Positions 1 through 11,789 of a stretch of DNA of 64,000 nt are shown here, in pieces. The DNA is from Ailurus styani (taxonomy: Eukaryota > Chordata > Mammalia > Carnivora > Ailuridae), in contig LNAC01000031.1 in NCBI GenBank assembly GCA_002007465.1, positions 4,788,590-4,852,589 of the forward strand, in the 5' to 3' direction. Position 1 is the stretch's first letter. Every line of letters starts with the position of its first letter. The notes beneath the pieces were generated by a model. The model was not told where the DNA came from. It ran no database searches and saw nothing but the letters and a program-made list of their open reading frames with translations. The translations under genes and the position numbers were made by a program.

Positions 1-79
1 CTCTGCCTGCCTCTCTGCCTCCTTGTGATCTCTCTCCCTCTGTGAAATAAATAAATAAAATCTTTAAAAAAAAAAAAAA
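1..79 (+). mobile_element. CAN SINE, 3' part (cut by window edge)
   Basis: The window opens inside a carnivoran tRNA-Lys-derived SINE. The CT-rich segment, the AAATAAATAAAATCTTT terminus and an A tail are present. The tRNA-like head lies outside the window. Confidence 0.9.
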
Positions 80-554
80 GAATAGTTTTTTCCTGAAGAA
101 TTTGTTCTTTCTTCCTAAGGAAGGTCCTATAGGGTCTGTGTTGGATAAGTTTTACTGGTCTGCTGTATATATCATTTTTCAACAAACATTTTTATATTGA
201 AAAACTTTTTTTTTGTTTTTTATGGTTTTTTCATGTTTGCTTTTAAAAAAATAAATTAGTTTTATTTTTAGTTGTATTTATTCCATTTGGAGGGCTTCCA
301 AAGTATATTTAATCTCTGTGTATTTCAGGGTTTTGTTTTTTTTTTCCCCACCTTAATCCTGAGCAATCCAGTTTATCTATCTTGTTCTTCCTTACAACTG
401 GGGGGACCCCCAAAATCCCACCTTCTCCCTGAGGAGTGAAGGGTTTGGACCACACAGCCACTTGAGAGACTGGCTTCCAAATCACCCAGCTCTAAGAGCT
501 GATGGGCTTCATGTGCATGTCCCCTGGGATCATAGAAAACAAAGAGTTAGCTTT
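80..554. other. Intronic sequence, no feature recognised
   Basis: AT-rich sequence with several T runs. I see no exon, RNA gene or classifiable repeat. It lies within the FAM81B intron that runs off the left edge. Confidence 0.5.
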
Positions 555-1034
555 AAATGACCACCAAGATTAAAAAATGGACAAAGGATCTGAATAGACA
601 TTTATTCAAAGATGACATACAAAGGACCAACAGGTACAATAAGAAGTACTCGACATCACTGATCATCAGGAAACTGCAAATCAAAACCACAATGAGATAT
701 CATCTTATACCTGTTAGGATGGCTATTATCAAAATAATAAAAAGATAATAAATGGGGACTAGTACGTGGAGAAAAGAAAACCCTTGTATAGTGTCAGTAA
801 GAATGTAAATTGGTACATCCATTGTAGAAAACAGGATGAAAGTTCTTCAGAAAACTGAAAATAGAACTATTACATCATCCAACAAACCCTCTTCTGGATA
901 TATATCCAAAGGAAATGAAATCAGTACTTGGAAGAAATATCTGCACTCCCACATTCATTGCAGCAGTACTCACAATAGCCAAGAAATGGAAACAACCTAA
1001 GTGTCTGTTGACAGATGAAAAAAGAAATTGTGAG

Positions 1035-1070
<36 letters not shown>

Positions 1071-1540
1071 TCTGATTATTATTTAGACTCAAAAAAGCAG
1101 ATATTGTCATTCACAAATACATGGATAAAACTGGAGGACATTATGCTAAGTTAATGAAGGTAGACACAGAAAGAAAAAAAGTGCATCATCTCAAATAGAA
1201 TCTGAAAAAGTAAAATACACAGAAGCAGAGGGTAGAATGGTAGTTATCCAGGGTGAGGAGGTGGGGAAATGGGGAAATGTTGACCAAAGAGTACAAAGTT
1301 GCAATTAGGTAGGAAGAATATGCCTAGAGAACAATGTACACTGTGATGACTATAGTTAATAATGTTGTATTGAAAAATAGAAATATAGTAAGAAAGTAGA
1401 TTTCAGATGCTCTAATCACACACATAAAATGGTAACTATGTGAGAAGATATATTAATGAGCTTGACTGTAGTAATCATTTGAGTATGCATATATATATCA
1501 TCATGTTGTAGACTTTAAATATGAAGTTTTTATTTTTAAG
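555..1540 (+). mobile_element. Old L1 LINE: ORF2 3' end plus 3' UTR
   Basis: The sequence follows the reverse-transcriptase C-terminal region of mammalian L1 (AAAAAATGGACAAAGGATCTG, then a CATCTTATACCTGTTAGGATGGC block) and runs on into the typical L1M 3' UTR (GTGATGACTATAGTTAATAA, then ATCATGTTGTAGACTTTAAA). It has many substitutions and no long ORF, so it is an old immobile copy. A CA microsatellite at 1036-1069 has grown inside it. Subfamily not resolved. Confidence 0.8.
1036..1069. repeat. (CA)n microsatellite
   Basis: About 17 uninterrupted CA units lie inside the L1 copy. Confidence 0.95.
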
Positions 1541-1961
1541 AAAGGAGACAAAAAAATGAATGAGAGCAGAGCAAAAAGAGTTGCATGGTTTGTTCTTGAT
1601 ATTATTGCATTCATATCATGGTTTCATTTAGATCTGTTATTTTGTCTTGTATGTAAAACAGGGTTTACAGAAACAGAAGAGTAGGTTTGTAAGCAGTTTG
1701 CAGAAAAAAATAGTCGAGGCATCATCAGCATACCATCAAACGAAACCAAATTCCAAGTTTTTCAAAACAGCTGTTGGGTGTTTATCTTTGCAAAATCATG
1801 GCATGTCTAAATCCAATGGTGTGTTTGCTCATGTTTGTTTTATTATCTTGCTTCATGACTTACCCAAATATTATAAAATTTCCTTTGTGGGTAATAAATA
1901 TGATATAATGAAATACAGAATTTCGTATATTTTAGGCATATATTTATAAATAATATAATTA

Positions 1962-1962
1962 C

Positions 1963-1993
<31 letters not shown>

Positions 1994-2008
1994 CACGTGT
2001 GTGTACAC
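1962..2008. repeat. (TG)n with GCGCGC core
   Basis: A TG run is followed by TGCGCGCACACGTGTGTG. The alternating purine-pyrimidine tract favours Z-DNA. The DNA between 1541 and 1961 shows nothing I can classify. Confidence 0.9.
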
Positions 2009-2079
2009 ATAGGTACTATTACTATAGATTCTGTTTTCCTAATGTCTGTTACCTGCTCTGGACTTTCATGGCTAGTGCT

Positions 2080-2760
2080 TTAGTTTCAGTCCTTGACATT
2101 TGGCACCTTGATTTCTGCAATAGGCTTGCTTTCATTTTCATTCTTCTTTTCCGTACCCCAGCAATTCAGCTAATACTGGAATGTCACTAAATATGTCATC
2201 TCCTTACTGAAGATTTTCTCATGGTTACTTATAACCTTCTACATAAAATTCAAATTTCTTCCCTTGGCCCACAAGATCCCTCAGCATCCAACCTGGACCA
2301 CCTATGAGCTTCATCTCCCCCATCTCCCTTCTCTTCCTAAATGCAAACCCCCAAAACCAAAACTAAATCCCTCTTCTCAAGGTAGTCCTTTGAACCTGTC
2401 ACAGTGATTCATCCCTCAGTTCTTTTGCACAGATTATTCCTCCTACATGAAGTGCATTTCCCATCCTTCCTTGTCTAGCTAACTGCTATGGATCCTTCAA
2501 AACTCATCTCAGGTTTCACCTCCGCCAGGATGACTTCCCGATGCCTCAATCTGATTTGGATATTCCCATGGCACCACAGGCTCTCATTGCAGTGTTCATC
2601 TCATTTCTTATATTTGGAGCTTTTTTCCCCAGGTAGACCATAAAGCTGGGGTCATGGGGAAATGGAAGTGGAACGTGTTGCTGAATCCCTGAATCCCAGC
2701 ATACTGCCTGGCATATGGCATAGAGCTTAATGCATTTTTTGTTGGTGTTGAGTTGAACGA
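2080..2760 (+). mobile_element. L2 LINE, 3' region
   Basis: The segment follows the L2 consensus order: a CCTTGGCCCACAAGATCCCT-type block, a TTTTGCACAGATTATTCC-type block, TCATCTCAGGTTTCACCTCC, and the 3' end with CTGCCTGGCATATGGCATAG. It is heavily diverged, as expected for an early mammalian element. Limits are approximate. Confidence 0.75.
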
Positions 2761-3047
2761 TAGATACTCTAAGAGAAGTTTGTCCTAGGTATTGATCACC
2801 TAATTCTTATTTGGTCATTAACATTTCAGAGCAGATTAATAAGATGGAGGCTGGGTATTCCAGGAAAGAGGAAAGAGGTATTGACAGAAGACTTAGAGTT
2901 GCAAAGGTGTCTATAGTCAGCCATTCACAAGCAATCTTTTATATGCCTACTAGAATGGTTCTGCCACTGTCAATACCCACATATTTTTGCTAACCTGTAT
3001 AGCATTAATTCTTTTGATTTAGAAGTATCATTTGAAAGATGTTACTC

Positions 3048-3177
3048 GGGGCACCTGGATGGCTCAGTCAGTTAAGCGTCTGCCTTTGGCTCAGGGTCCT
3101 GGGATGGAGCCCTGCATCAGGCTCCCTGCTTGGCGGGGAGCCTGCTTCCCCCTCTGCCTGTCACTCTGCCAACTTGT

Positions 3178-3219
<42 letters not shown>

Positions 3220-3262
3220 AAATAAATAAATAAATAAATACATAAATGCATAAATAAATAAA
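3048..3262 (+). mobile_element. CAN SINE, complete
   Basis: The head is GGGGCACCTGGATGGCTCAG with a GTTAAGCGTCTGCC body. It carries a (CT)n run of about 18 units and an AAAT-rich tail. A perfect 17-bp target-site duplication, TTTGAAAGATGTTACTC, lies at 3031-3047 and 3263-3279. Confidence 0.95.
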
Positions 3263-3279
3263 TTTGAAAGATGTTACTC

Positions 3280-4126
3280 AAAATTTTATCCACTAGGAAG
3301 TAAATTCCTTTCATTAGACTTTTATATATCACTCTTATATGTTTTAAATGTTTTAATCATTAGAATTTGACACATCTGGGGATTTTGTTTGTGGCTATTA
3401 GGCTGTGTCTTTGTATAAGATGTCGGTATTTGGACAGTTGAGGGCTATGAAAATGATACAATTCTTGACACTTTCAGATGGAACCAAACTGGAACCAAAC
3501 GGTCACTTTCATTTGGAACCATACAACCCTGGTGTATAAGGGGTCTTGTGTAAAACCTTTGAGTCTCACAGGTGATATGAGGCTTTCAAATTCTATCATC
3601 CACTTTCTCAATTACCACCTTGTCAGTTTAGCCTCATGTAAAGACAATATCTACTTTTCTACTATATGGAACTTACTTGGGAATGAGAATTCAGTGGGCA
3701 AGGACTGACTATCTGTTGGGTGTTTCTTCTCACCTGGCAACTCTTCCTCGAAGATCTCCAACTCCTTGAAGGTGTTTGGTGTTTAGCTCCTGTACTGCAA
3801 AATTAGTTCCTGTGGCCACCTGGTCTCGAGCTCTTATTTGGTCTTCCAAAATCTGTAATTTTGAGTGAAAATTCCCATTAATTCCCATCTTACATGATAA
3901 GAAAATATAGTTTGAAGCAGAGGCTATTGAATTGAATGCCTTTCCTAACTAGGCTGATAGTGTAAATGAGCAAGAGTCAGAGTCCTACGTCCGAGAGAGG
4001 CAGTCCCTGCCTTATCTGAGGGAGGCAGTGATGGCCTGATCCCAGGAGATTGTTGCCAGGTAGGAATAATGGCTCAACAGTATTTCAACACAAGCCAGAA
4101 ATCTAGATTTTATGTTAAATATTTTT
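3280..4126. other. Intronic sequence, no feature recognised
   Basis: Low-GC unique-looking sequence without splice-bounded ORFs or repeats that I can name. A strong coding signal is absent on both strands. Confidence 0.45.
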
Positions 4127-4348
4127 ATTTTTAAAAAAGATTTATTTCAGAGAGAGAGAAAGAAAGAGGGAATGAGCATAAGCATGAATGAGGGGAAGGG
4201 CAGAGGGAGAGAGAGAGAGGGGAGAGGAAGCAAAAATCCCACACTGCTGAGTGTAGAGCTCGATGTGGGTGATCCCCCGACCCTGAGACTATGACCGGAG
4301 CCGAAACTGAGTCGGAAGCTTAACTGACTGAGCCACCCAGGCACCCCC
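4127..4348 (-). mobile_element. CAN SINE, reverse orientation
   Basis: The reverse complement of the SINE runs from a T-rich tail (TTTTTAAAAAAGATTTATTT) through a GA-rich block to TGAGCCACCCAGGCACCCCC. Target duplication is unclear. Confidence 0.92.
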
Positions 4349-5215
4349 AAATCTTTCAATTTTTAAATATTGACATCTTAGTCAAAATCTTTTATAAACA
4401 TGATAAGGGCCAAATAAAACATATTTCCTGTGCTGTTATGGCCATGGGGTGTCATTTGGCCGTGATTGATATAAAAGCTTTTCACAAAAACAATTTCAGA
4501 ATTGGTGGTAGGTTTAGAAAAAAGGGATCCTTCATGTGACATTAGGCAAGACCCGTTACAGGTTGACTCAGAAGCACAGTGAAGCTTATACAACTAACAG
4601 GAGCAAGATCACGTGGAGTGAAAGAGATATGTTTTCTTGGTTTTTTAGAGAACCGGGAGAGATGTATAGCTTGAAACATGTTCAGATTTTGCCCTTGAGG
4701 ATCCTTAGTCATGTCTTCAGTAGTTCTGAAATAGAGCTAACTCTCTTACACTACCAGGTTGACGGTTCCAAGAATAGTAATTTAAAATTTTTTCATACTC
4801 TTATGTAAGTAATAATTTAAAAATTAAAAAAACATTCTACTTGTCCATAGACAAAATTTCTATCTTACTTCACATTCAAACAAATTCTAAAGTGAAGATA
4901 TATAAAATAATTAGTATTTATTCATTAAAAAGTGAGAGTATAACACAAGTTTATGATTTGGGGAAATGTTTTAGTTGCTATATTTGACCAGGGTCTGAAC
5001 TATGTTTAAATTTATGTTTATGGATTTTTTGGAGAAAAAGGAAAATTTTTATAATGAAAGATAGAAATGTTAAAGACCATATACAGGACCTTTCTTATTT
5101 GTAAACTCGATTGAGATTGAGACAACTCAATGGCAAATAAAATTTTAATCAAAAACATAGAAGTGTCAAGAACACTAGCTAGAATTTTTTGTTTTTATTT
5201 GTTTTTGATGCATGT
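4349..5215. other. Intronic sequence, no feature recognised
   Basis: AT-rich sequence. The open frames here are short and lack splice context or homology that I recognise. Confidence 0.45.
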
Positions 5216-5575
5216 AGGTGTCTTAGTCCATTCAAGCTGCTCTACACAGACTGGGAAGCTATTAAAGAACAGATATTTATTTCTCACAGTTCTGGAGGCT
5301 GAAAGTCCAAGATCAGGGTGCTGGCATGGTCCCATTCTGGTGAGAGCCCTCTTTTGGGTTGCAGACTGCCTACTTCTTACTGTGTCCTCACCGGGTGAAA
5401 GGGGCTAGGGAGATCTGTGGGTTTTTTGTTTTGTTTTGTTTTGTTTTTTTAGGAGGACACTAGTCCTATTCATGAGACCCTACCTCCTAATACCATCACA
5501 TTGGACATGAGATTTCAATATGTGAATTTTTGGGGAGAGGGGAGCGACACAGACATTCAGACCAAAAAATAGATA
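5216..5575 (-). mobile_element. MLT1-type LTR (ERVL-MaLR), reverse
   Basis: Reading on the plus strand: TGTCTTAGTCCATTCAAGCTGC, then TCTCACAGTTCTGGAGGCTG, GTCCAAGATCAGGGTGCTGG, TGTGTCCTCAC and CTCCTAATACCATCACATTGG. This is the reverse complement of the mammalian MaLR LTR consensus. A (TTTTG)n stretch at about 5422-5450 interrupts it. It is a solo, non-coding, ancient LTR. Confidence 0.8.
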
Positions 5576-6232
5576 TTGTTTGGCTTTGTTTTGGTAAAGA
5601 ATTGCATGAAAGGAAAGTTGCCCTACTAAACACTAAAACATTATATGAGACGTCAGCATAGCTAAATAGATATGCATACCTAAATAGATCATCGTAATGT
5701 AACGAGGCCTTGGTAAATGTAAGAAAGAAAAGCGCTATCCTTGTGGCTCACATTATTGGGGAAGGGGGAGAATTTTACAAATGGTTTTGGGGTCTCTGGT
5801 TATTTATTCAGGAAACAATCAGTTTAGATCTTTAGCTCATGACAGACATCAATATAGATTTTAGAAAAGTAGATTAAAAATATAAATAAAAAGTTAAGCC
5901 ATAAAAATAACAGTACAGGTGATTATTTCAGTTCTAAATGAAGACATTTTGATTCTTAAAAATAATGAGAGAAATCTCAGAGCAAAATATTTGAATGTTT
6001 AACCTTATGTAAAACTTGATAGAAACATTGTAAATACAACTAAGGGGTAAATAACAAACTGGAAAAACACTTTTAACAGATGTTATTGGCAAGGATTTCA
6101 GTTCTGTGCACAATCAGCATGCATTTGTTGGTGAAAGCCAAATATGCCTATCTTTTCCCATCTTGGTGTTTGGTGTTCTGGTGTTTGAAATCAATCATAG
6201 TGAGTATTAACACCATGGAAACAGGCAAACAT
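5576..6232. other. Intronic sequence, mostly unclassified
   Basis: AT-rich. A short stretch near 6035-6075 resembles old L1 ORF2 and may belong with the L1 copy further on. Confidence 0.35.
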
Positions 6233-6245
6233 GACAAACCAAGTT

Positions 6246-6370
6246 GTTTTTTGTTTGTTTTTGTTTTTAAATTTTTTTTATTATTTGCCCCAGGGGTACA
6301 GGTCTGTGAATCAGCAGACTTACACCTTTCATAGCACTCACCATAGCACAAACCCTCCCCAATGTCCATA
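6246..6370 (-). mobile_element. Short L1 3'-UTR insertion, reverse
   Basis: It starts with a T-rich tail and continues as the reverse complement of the carnivoran L1 3' UTR (GCCCCAGGGGTACAGGTCTG, CATAGCACTCACCATAGCAC). A 13-bp duplication, GACAAACCAAGTT, lies at 6233-6245 and 6371-6383. The insertion is a strongly 5'-truncated copy of about 125 bp. Confidence 0.88.
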
Positions 6371-6429
6371 GACAAACCAAGTTTTTATCCTCCAGAAAAT
6401 ATTTGTCTGCTGGTTGTTAAACATTTGCC

Positions 6430-6965
6430 AAGGCACCACCAACTATTATCCTTAACTAATAAAAAAAATCTCATCAAATCAATAAGAATTAAAAAGCACT
6501 AAATCTCCAAAAGATAAATGGGCAAAAGGCATCAATAGAAGATTGACAGAAAAAATGCAAATGGTTATAGTCACTTTTAGAAAGTGAAAAAAAAAAAAAG
6601 AGAAAGATCTCATTTCTATCCCATCAACTTAGCAAAGTTAAAACAGCAAATCTCAGTGCTGGTGTGGGCACAGTGAAAAAGCATTGTCATATAATGCTAA
6701 TGGAAGTGTAAGTTAGTATCAACTTTCCAGAAACCAATTTGGCAACATGCATCAAGAACTTTTCCAGTGTTCACACCCTGGAGTTCCACTTCTAAGAATA
6801 TATACTATGGAATTGAGCCAAATACAGACATACATTTATGCATGGAGTTATTTTAATATTAAGATAATAATTCAGGAAATCATGGTGTATGCACCATGCA
6901 AAGAACCTTTAATGACATGTGAGAGTTTACGATATACTTTGATATTAAAGACTGTGCTTACAAAT
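6430..6965 (+). mobile_element. Old L1 LINE, ORF2 fragment
   Basis: Contains the diverged L1 ORF2 motif AAAAGATAAATGGGCAAAAGGC and, further on, CCAATTTGGCAACATGCATC and CTGGAGTTCCACTTCTAAG. It is too decayed to encode protein. Confidence 0.6.
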
Positions 6966-7307
6966 GTAATCTCAGCCTCCTGAATGGAATATGTGGAAGG
7001 ACTTGAGGGAAATGACTATGGCTGTTTGCAGAGATTGCCATTTGCTGGTGTAATTATGAGAATTCTTTCCCCCAGGTTTTAAATTTTTTTTCTAAGTTTT
7101 CATAATAATTATAGTGAACAAGTATTGCTTTTATAAGTTAATGGGGAAAAAAACACAAGAAAGCAATGTTATACATAAAATTCTTTCCTGGGTTTAAATT
7201 AATTTTAAAATTTGTAATTAACTGCCACCTTGAAAAACAGATAATTTGATTATGAAAAGGAATAGCAACCTAAGTGTTACAATTATGGTTGATTAAAAAC
7301 AATTTTT

Positions 7308-7507
7308 GGGCGCCTGGGTGGCTCAGTGGGTTAAAGCCTCTGCCTTAGGCTCAGTCATGATCTCAGGGTCCTGGGATGGAGGCCCGCATCGGGCTCTCTG
7401 CTCAGCAGGGAGCCTGCTTCCTCCTCTCTCTCTCTCTGCCTTCCTCTCTGCCTATTTGTGATCTCTCTCTATGTGTCAAATAAATAAATAAAAATAATAA
7501 AAAAAAA
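7308..7507 (+). mobile_element. CAN SINE, young GTTAAAGCC type
   Basis: Full-length copy with head GGGCGCCTGGGTGGCTCAG and an AAATAAATAAATAAAAATAA tail. It is the first of four SINEs within 1.3 kb. Confidence 0.95.
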
Positions 7508-7633
7508 TTTTTTTTTTTCCATTCCTTTCAAAGACCCAAGTAAAGCTTCAGCTCACACTCCAACATAACTTGCTGGTCAATCTGCAAGGACTGACCAGGC
7601 TAGTGAGTTTAAGTTTCTGAAAAAACACTTGAG

Positions 7634-7844
7634 GGCTCCTGGGTGGCTCAGTGGGTTAAAGCCGCTGCCTTCGGCTCAGGTCATGATCCCAGGGTCCTGG
7701 GATCGAGGCCCACATCGAGCTCTCTGCTCAGCAGGGAGCTTGCTTCCTCCTCTCTCCTCTCTCTCTGCCTGCCTCTCTGCCTACTTGTAATCTCTCTCTC
7801 TGTGTCAAATGAATAAATAAAAAATAAATAATAATAAATAAAAT
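7634..7844 (+). mobile_element. CAN SINE, young GTTAAAGCC type
   Basis: Full-length copy. The duplication AAAAACACTTGA flanks it (ending at 7633, repeated from about 7846). Confidence 0.95.
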
Positions 7845-7944
7845 AAAAAAACACTTGAATAGCATCTATTTCTCTGTAAAGTGCTTGGTACTTTATAGTC
7901 TTAATTATTTGCTAGAGGTAGCCTAATAGTTTCTCCTTGATAAT

Positions 7945-8131
7945 TTTTTTTTTAAGATTTTATATATTTATTTGACAGAGACACAGCAAAAGAGGGAACA
8001 CAAGCAGTGGGAGTGGGAGAGGAAGAAGCAGGCTTCCAACAGAGCAGGAAGCCCGATGTGGGGGCTCCATCCCAGGACCCTGGGGTCATGACCTGAGCCA
8101 AAGGCAGACGCTTAACAACTGAGCCACCCAG
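7945..8131 (-). mobile_element. CAN SINE, reverse
   Basis: Reverse copy with TTTAAGATTTTATATATTTA tail side and TGAGCCACCCAG head side. The 13-bp duplication TCTCCTTGATAAT (7932-7944) and TCTTCTTGATAAT (8132-8144) differs by one base, so it is an older insertion. Confidence 0.93.
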
Positions 8132-8360
8132 TCTTCTTGATAATGTTTTAACTATGTTATCTGCAGACTTTAAAATATTTTCTAATTCAGTTTACTATAC
8201 AGACCAGTTCTCCTCATTTTCCCTATAAATGTCAACCCCTTAACAGGATTGTAAATATTTTGAAATTTTACAGATTTTGGAAAATGTTTTATCTTTTTTC
8301 AGAGCTATCTATGACAATTATTTTAGGAAAGGATATTCTTAGCAAGATTTCTAGAGATCT

Positions 8361-8540
8361 GGGGCGCCTGGGTGGCTCAGTGGCTTAAAGCCTCTGCTTT
8401 CGGCTCGGGTCATGATCTCAGGGTCCTGGGATTGAGGCCCATATCGGGCTCTCTGCTCGGCAGGGAGCCTGCTTCCTCCTCTCTCTCTGCCTACTTGTGA
8501 TCTCTCTCTCTCTGTGTCAATTAAAGAAATAAAAAAAAAA
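8361..8540 (+). mobile_element. CAN SINE, young type
   Basis: Full-length copy flanked by the perfect 16-bp duplication AGATTTCTAGAGATCT at 8345-8360 and 8541-8556. Confidence 0.95.
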
Positions 8541-8582
8541 AGATTTCTAGAGATCTGGAAACTTTTCCACTCTTAATGTTAA

Positions 8583-8720
8583 GAGTATTTTTTTGAGATA
8601 TAATTAATGTATATTTAAAGGTACAAATCAAAATGTATATCTGGATGGATTTTGACAAATATAATCAACCATGTAACAACCACCCAGATCAAAATGTAGA
8701 ACATTCTAGAAACATTTTGG
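8583..8720. mobile_element. Ancient L1-related fragment
   Basis: Contains TGAGATATAATTAATGTATA followed by TTTTGACAAATATAATCAAC and CATGTAACAACCACCCAGAT, a pattern common in old L1-derived sequence. Orientation and subfamily were not resolved. From 8721 to 9207 I see no further feature. Confidence 0.45.
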
Positions 8721-9207
8721 TATTTCTGAGAATGCTATTTTCTTTTTAATTACCAACAAATTTTGACTTTTAAATTGTTATCTTATTTTAGCACTAGTGC
8801 TATACTTGATTTTGTCATTATCTCAAAGGCACTGAGCCACTAACCTCTTGTCACTTTCTTAACACTATTATGCCTAGAAATAACTTTGACCACTTTGAGA
8901 AGTGCACTGATTTTTTAGGGGTCAATTTGTTATGTGCTAAATACCAATAGAATACCTTTGAAAAGTTCACTAAGATTTTTTTATGATTACATGAAAAGAT
9001 TCTTGGAGATTTAGATTAAAATGAGCACCTAAAAACAATATCTGCAATACTGTCAAACAATTCTCTCTGCTGTCACAGAATAACACTAAATGCTTTTTGA
9101 ATAGAATTTCCTTATACTTTTTGGCATAAATGAGCAGTTGAAAGGTTGAACTGTTTTTCTCTGGAGCAGCACACTGTAATCATTTAAACTTAAGACCAAG
9201 TGACTAG

Positions 9208-9408
9208 AGGTGCCTGGATGGCTCAATTGTTGAGCGTCTGTCTGCCTTCTGCTCATGTCATGATCCCAGGGTCCTGGGATCAAGCCCTGTATCGGGCTCC
9301 CTGCTCTGCGGGAAAGCCTGCTTCTCCCTCTCCCATTCCCCCTGCTGGTGTTCCCTCTCTTGCTGTGTCTCTCTCTGTCAAACAATAAATAAAATCTTTA
9401 AAAAAAAA
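9208..9408 (+). mobile_element. CAN SINE, older type, next to exon
   Basis: Head GGTGCCTGGATGGCTCAATT, tail CAATAAATAAAATCTTT. A short AGTGACT repeat flanks it. It ends about 100 bp from the splice donor of the FAM81B exon at 9510-9753, inside the following intron. Confidence 0.92.
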
Positions 9409-9509
9409 GAGAGAGATGGAGTGACTCATTTCTATAATTGAAAGATGATATTGGTGGTTGATAATTATTGTCAAGCGATGATGCCAACATATGGAAAATA
9501 AAGAACTAC

Positions 9510-9753
9510 CTCAATATTTTGGCTGAGTTTTTTGACAATGCTGGTGATGGTCTGAATGTGGTTTTCCAATAGCTTCCTGGCAAGCAACTCCTCTTTTCGA
9601 AAGCCGTGGGTCCCCTGAAGACAAGTGGAGATGTCCTCCTTGATGCGGAAGGCTTGTTCAAGGAGGAACGTGATGGTGCGCTCCTGGTTGTTGAGTCTGT
9701 CTTCTAGCTGACTTCTCTGCATGTTTGGAATCACAGGAAGAAAAGAATGGCCG
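9510..9753 (-). CDS. FAM81B: FAM81B internal coding exon (244 bp)
   Basis: Minus-strand exon encoding the start of the FAM81 coiled-coil region. After one base that completes the previous codon, 81 codons follow without a stop. They include RSQLEDRLNNQERT, LLEQAFRIKEDI, CLQGTHGFRKEE and TITSIVKKLSQNIE, which agree closely with human FAM81B as I remember it; FAM81A shares the LEDR, EHAFRIKDDI and HIRNITAIVKQL pattern. The acceptor is a strong pyrimidine tract ending CTGACAG just before 9753. The donor is GAG followed by gtagtt at 9509 downward. The exon begins one base into a split codon (AA from the previous exon plus C, giving Asn) and ends in phase 0. Heptad-like spacing of Leu, Ile and Val suggests a helical, coiled-coil segment. 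No start codon is implied; the first Met in frame is internal. Confidence 0.93.
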
Positions 9754-9761
9754 CTGTCAGG

Positions 9762-11573
9762 AAAAGGAAACAACACCGGCGATGTTACAAGAATGAGTTG
9801 GAGGAACTGGAAGCAGAACTTGCATCTTCACTTCTACCCCAGTCTTGGTCTCCCCTGTGGGAAGTTTGGAAGTTTGGGAGGACTCTAAGCACCTGCCTGG
9901 TTAGATTCTTGTTTGCATCTCATCTAAGAAGATCTGACTTTGACCTTGGTCTTACCTTATGAGTTTTTCATATTTCCGAAGCAGGAGTCATTTTATACTT
10001 TACCCACCTATTCTAACAAACCAAGTTGGATCTCTAAATTTAATGCCTGAAAATTCCACATTGAAGAGAGTGTTGCCTTCTAAGCTGGAAGAAATGATAG
10101 CTCAAAGGCAGAGCTTCACAAAAGAACCAGAAGTTCAGTGAAAGAGTAAACACAGTAAATTAGAGAAAGAAATTGAAAGACTAGGGCTCTTTAGCCTTAG
10201 GGTAAAGAGACATGCAAGATCCTGGCAGCCCCTGTTGACATTAGTGTATTCCTCTTTCCTTTCATAGATAAGCTTCTGGAAGGACAAGCTACCTTTGATT
10301 TGTCTTTTTTTTTTCTTTTCTTTATTGAATTGACTTTGCTTGTTTTTGTGACTTACTCTCTGAAGAAAGGAAATGAGTTACACAGTTCCCCAGAGGTAAA
10401 ATTTCCTGGGCGCACTATAGTCTTGACCAAAATGCTGACCTAGCATGACTGCTGGCTTCCTATTCTCTCTCCCTCCTAAAACCTTGGAGGATCTAGAAAG
10501 GAAACTTAGAAAACTGTGAAAAACCCTTGTGCCTAAGGGGTTATTTTAAACTGATGAACCTGTAGGTTGGGGTGGTGTAGCGGGTGCCATCATGTGCCCC
10601 CCAGCTTCCTTTTCGGGAGGGAGGAACTTATTTCCTCAAGTGCTGGGAGTGCTACCGGCTTGACAGACCTCAGCTGACAGCTTCTCTGGGAACTGCCTTG
10701 GTGAAGAGAGTCACTTTTGTCCAGGGCTATGCCTACTTTCTGGGACAGCTTGAACTTAGTGATAGGTCAGTGTGCGGGTATGAAGGCCGGGCGCTCTTGC
10801 TCTATCTTAGAACAACTTGGAAGGACTATCCCAGCTTCAGAGATCCCTATGGAATTGTATCATGATACTTTTCTTTCTTCCCAATTGTTTCCTTCCCTTC
10901 CAGGCAGTGACCCCAGAGCACTCCACGTGAGCCTTCTCTCAGAGCCTGTTTCCTAGACAACCCAATCTCAATCAGATGGCTCCTTGGGCCTGGGGCAAGA
11001 GATAGCTCAGCAAGACTGTAGGAGAGTAAAACAGAGAAGAAGGACTGGCGCTGTACTGCTTTTGCTTCCTCCTCTTGATAGCCTGGGGACAAATGCTCTA
11101 TTTGTATGAGATTCCAGATTCTTGCTTAAGGGTCCTCAAGAGTCGGATCAGGCAAGGCAGAGAAGACCTGCATTGGTAAGAACCTGAAACAACAGTAACA
11201 AAAAACTTGGGGAACAACTGACCTTGCGCATTTCCTTTTACACCGTCCTACTCACAGGCCCCAGGTGTGGGGAAGCAACTAGTCTCCTACTATTACTTCT
11301 TCCTGAAGAGCAAAGGTGAAGACCTGACAGGGAAAATTATTTTGTAGGATGAAGAGTGGTCAGTTATGGTTTTACTGTGCCTGGGGCTCATCCACACCCC
11401 ACCCCCTGAGTTTACTGGAGCTGAAAACCCCCAGGGAATTTAAGTCACGGGCCCAAATAGCAAGACCTCTGAGGAGCACAGTCTTTTCTAAAACCAACTA
11501 GCCCACAGATAATCTGCTGGATTAGATTCCTATGCAAGAGAAATAGTAAGATATATGTGACAAGACATTTTTT
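9762..11573. other. Intronic sequence, unclassified
   Basis: Mixed-composition DNA. The block 10560-10870 has a 93-codon open frame on the plus strand and reads somewhat like a decayed LTR, but I cannot name a family. No splice-bounded conserved ORF was seen. Confidence 0.4.
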
Positions 11574-11789
11574 ATTTTTATTTTTTATTTTATTTTATTT
11601 TTTAAAAAAAGATTTTATTAATTTATTTGCCAGAGAGAGAGGGCGAGCACAAGCAGGGGAATGGCAGGCAGAGGGAGAAACAGGCTCCCCACTGAGCAGG
11701 GAGCCCAACTCAGAACTCCATCCCAGGACCCTGAGATCATGACCTGAGCCAAAGGCAGACACTTAACCAACTGAGCCACCCAGGCATCC
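11574..11789 (-). mobile_element. CAN SINE, reverse
   Basis: Reverse copy with an expanded (TTTTA)n tail. The 13-bp duplication CAAGACATTTTTT lies at 11561-11573 and 11790-11802. Confidence 0.94.

Noticed and set aside
5216..5575. Possible coding exon in the 92-codon frame at 5130-5408
   Set aside because: The frame lies in a reverse MLT1 LTR.
10584..10865. 93-codon plus-strand frame (starts MPSCAPQLPF)
   Set aside because: No homologue recognised, intronic, and the surrounding sequence looks like a decayed repeat.
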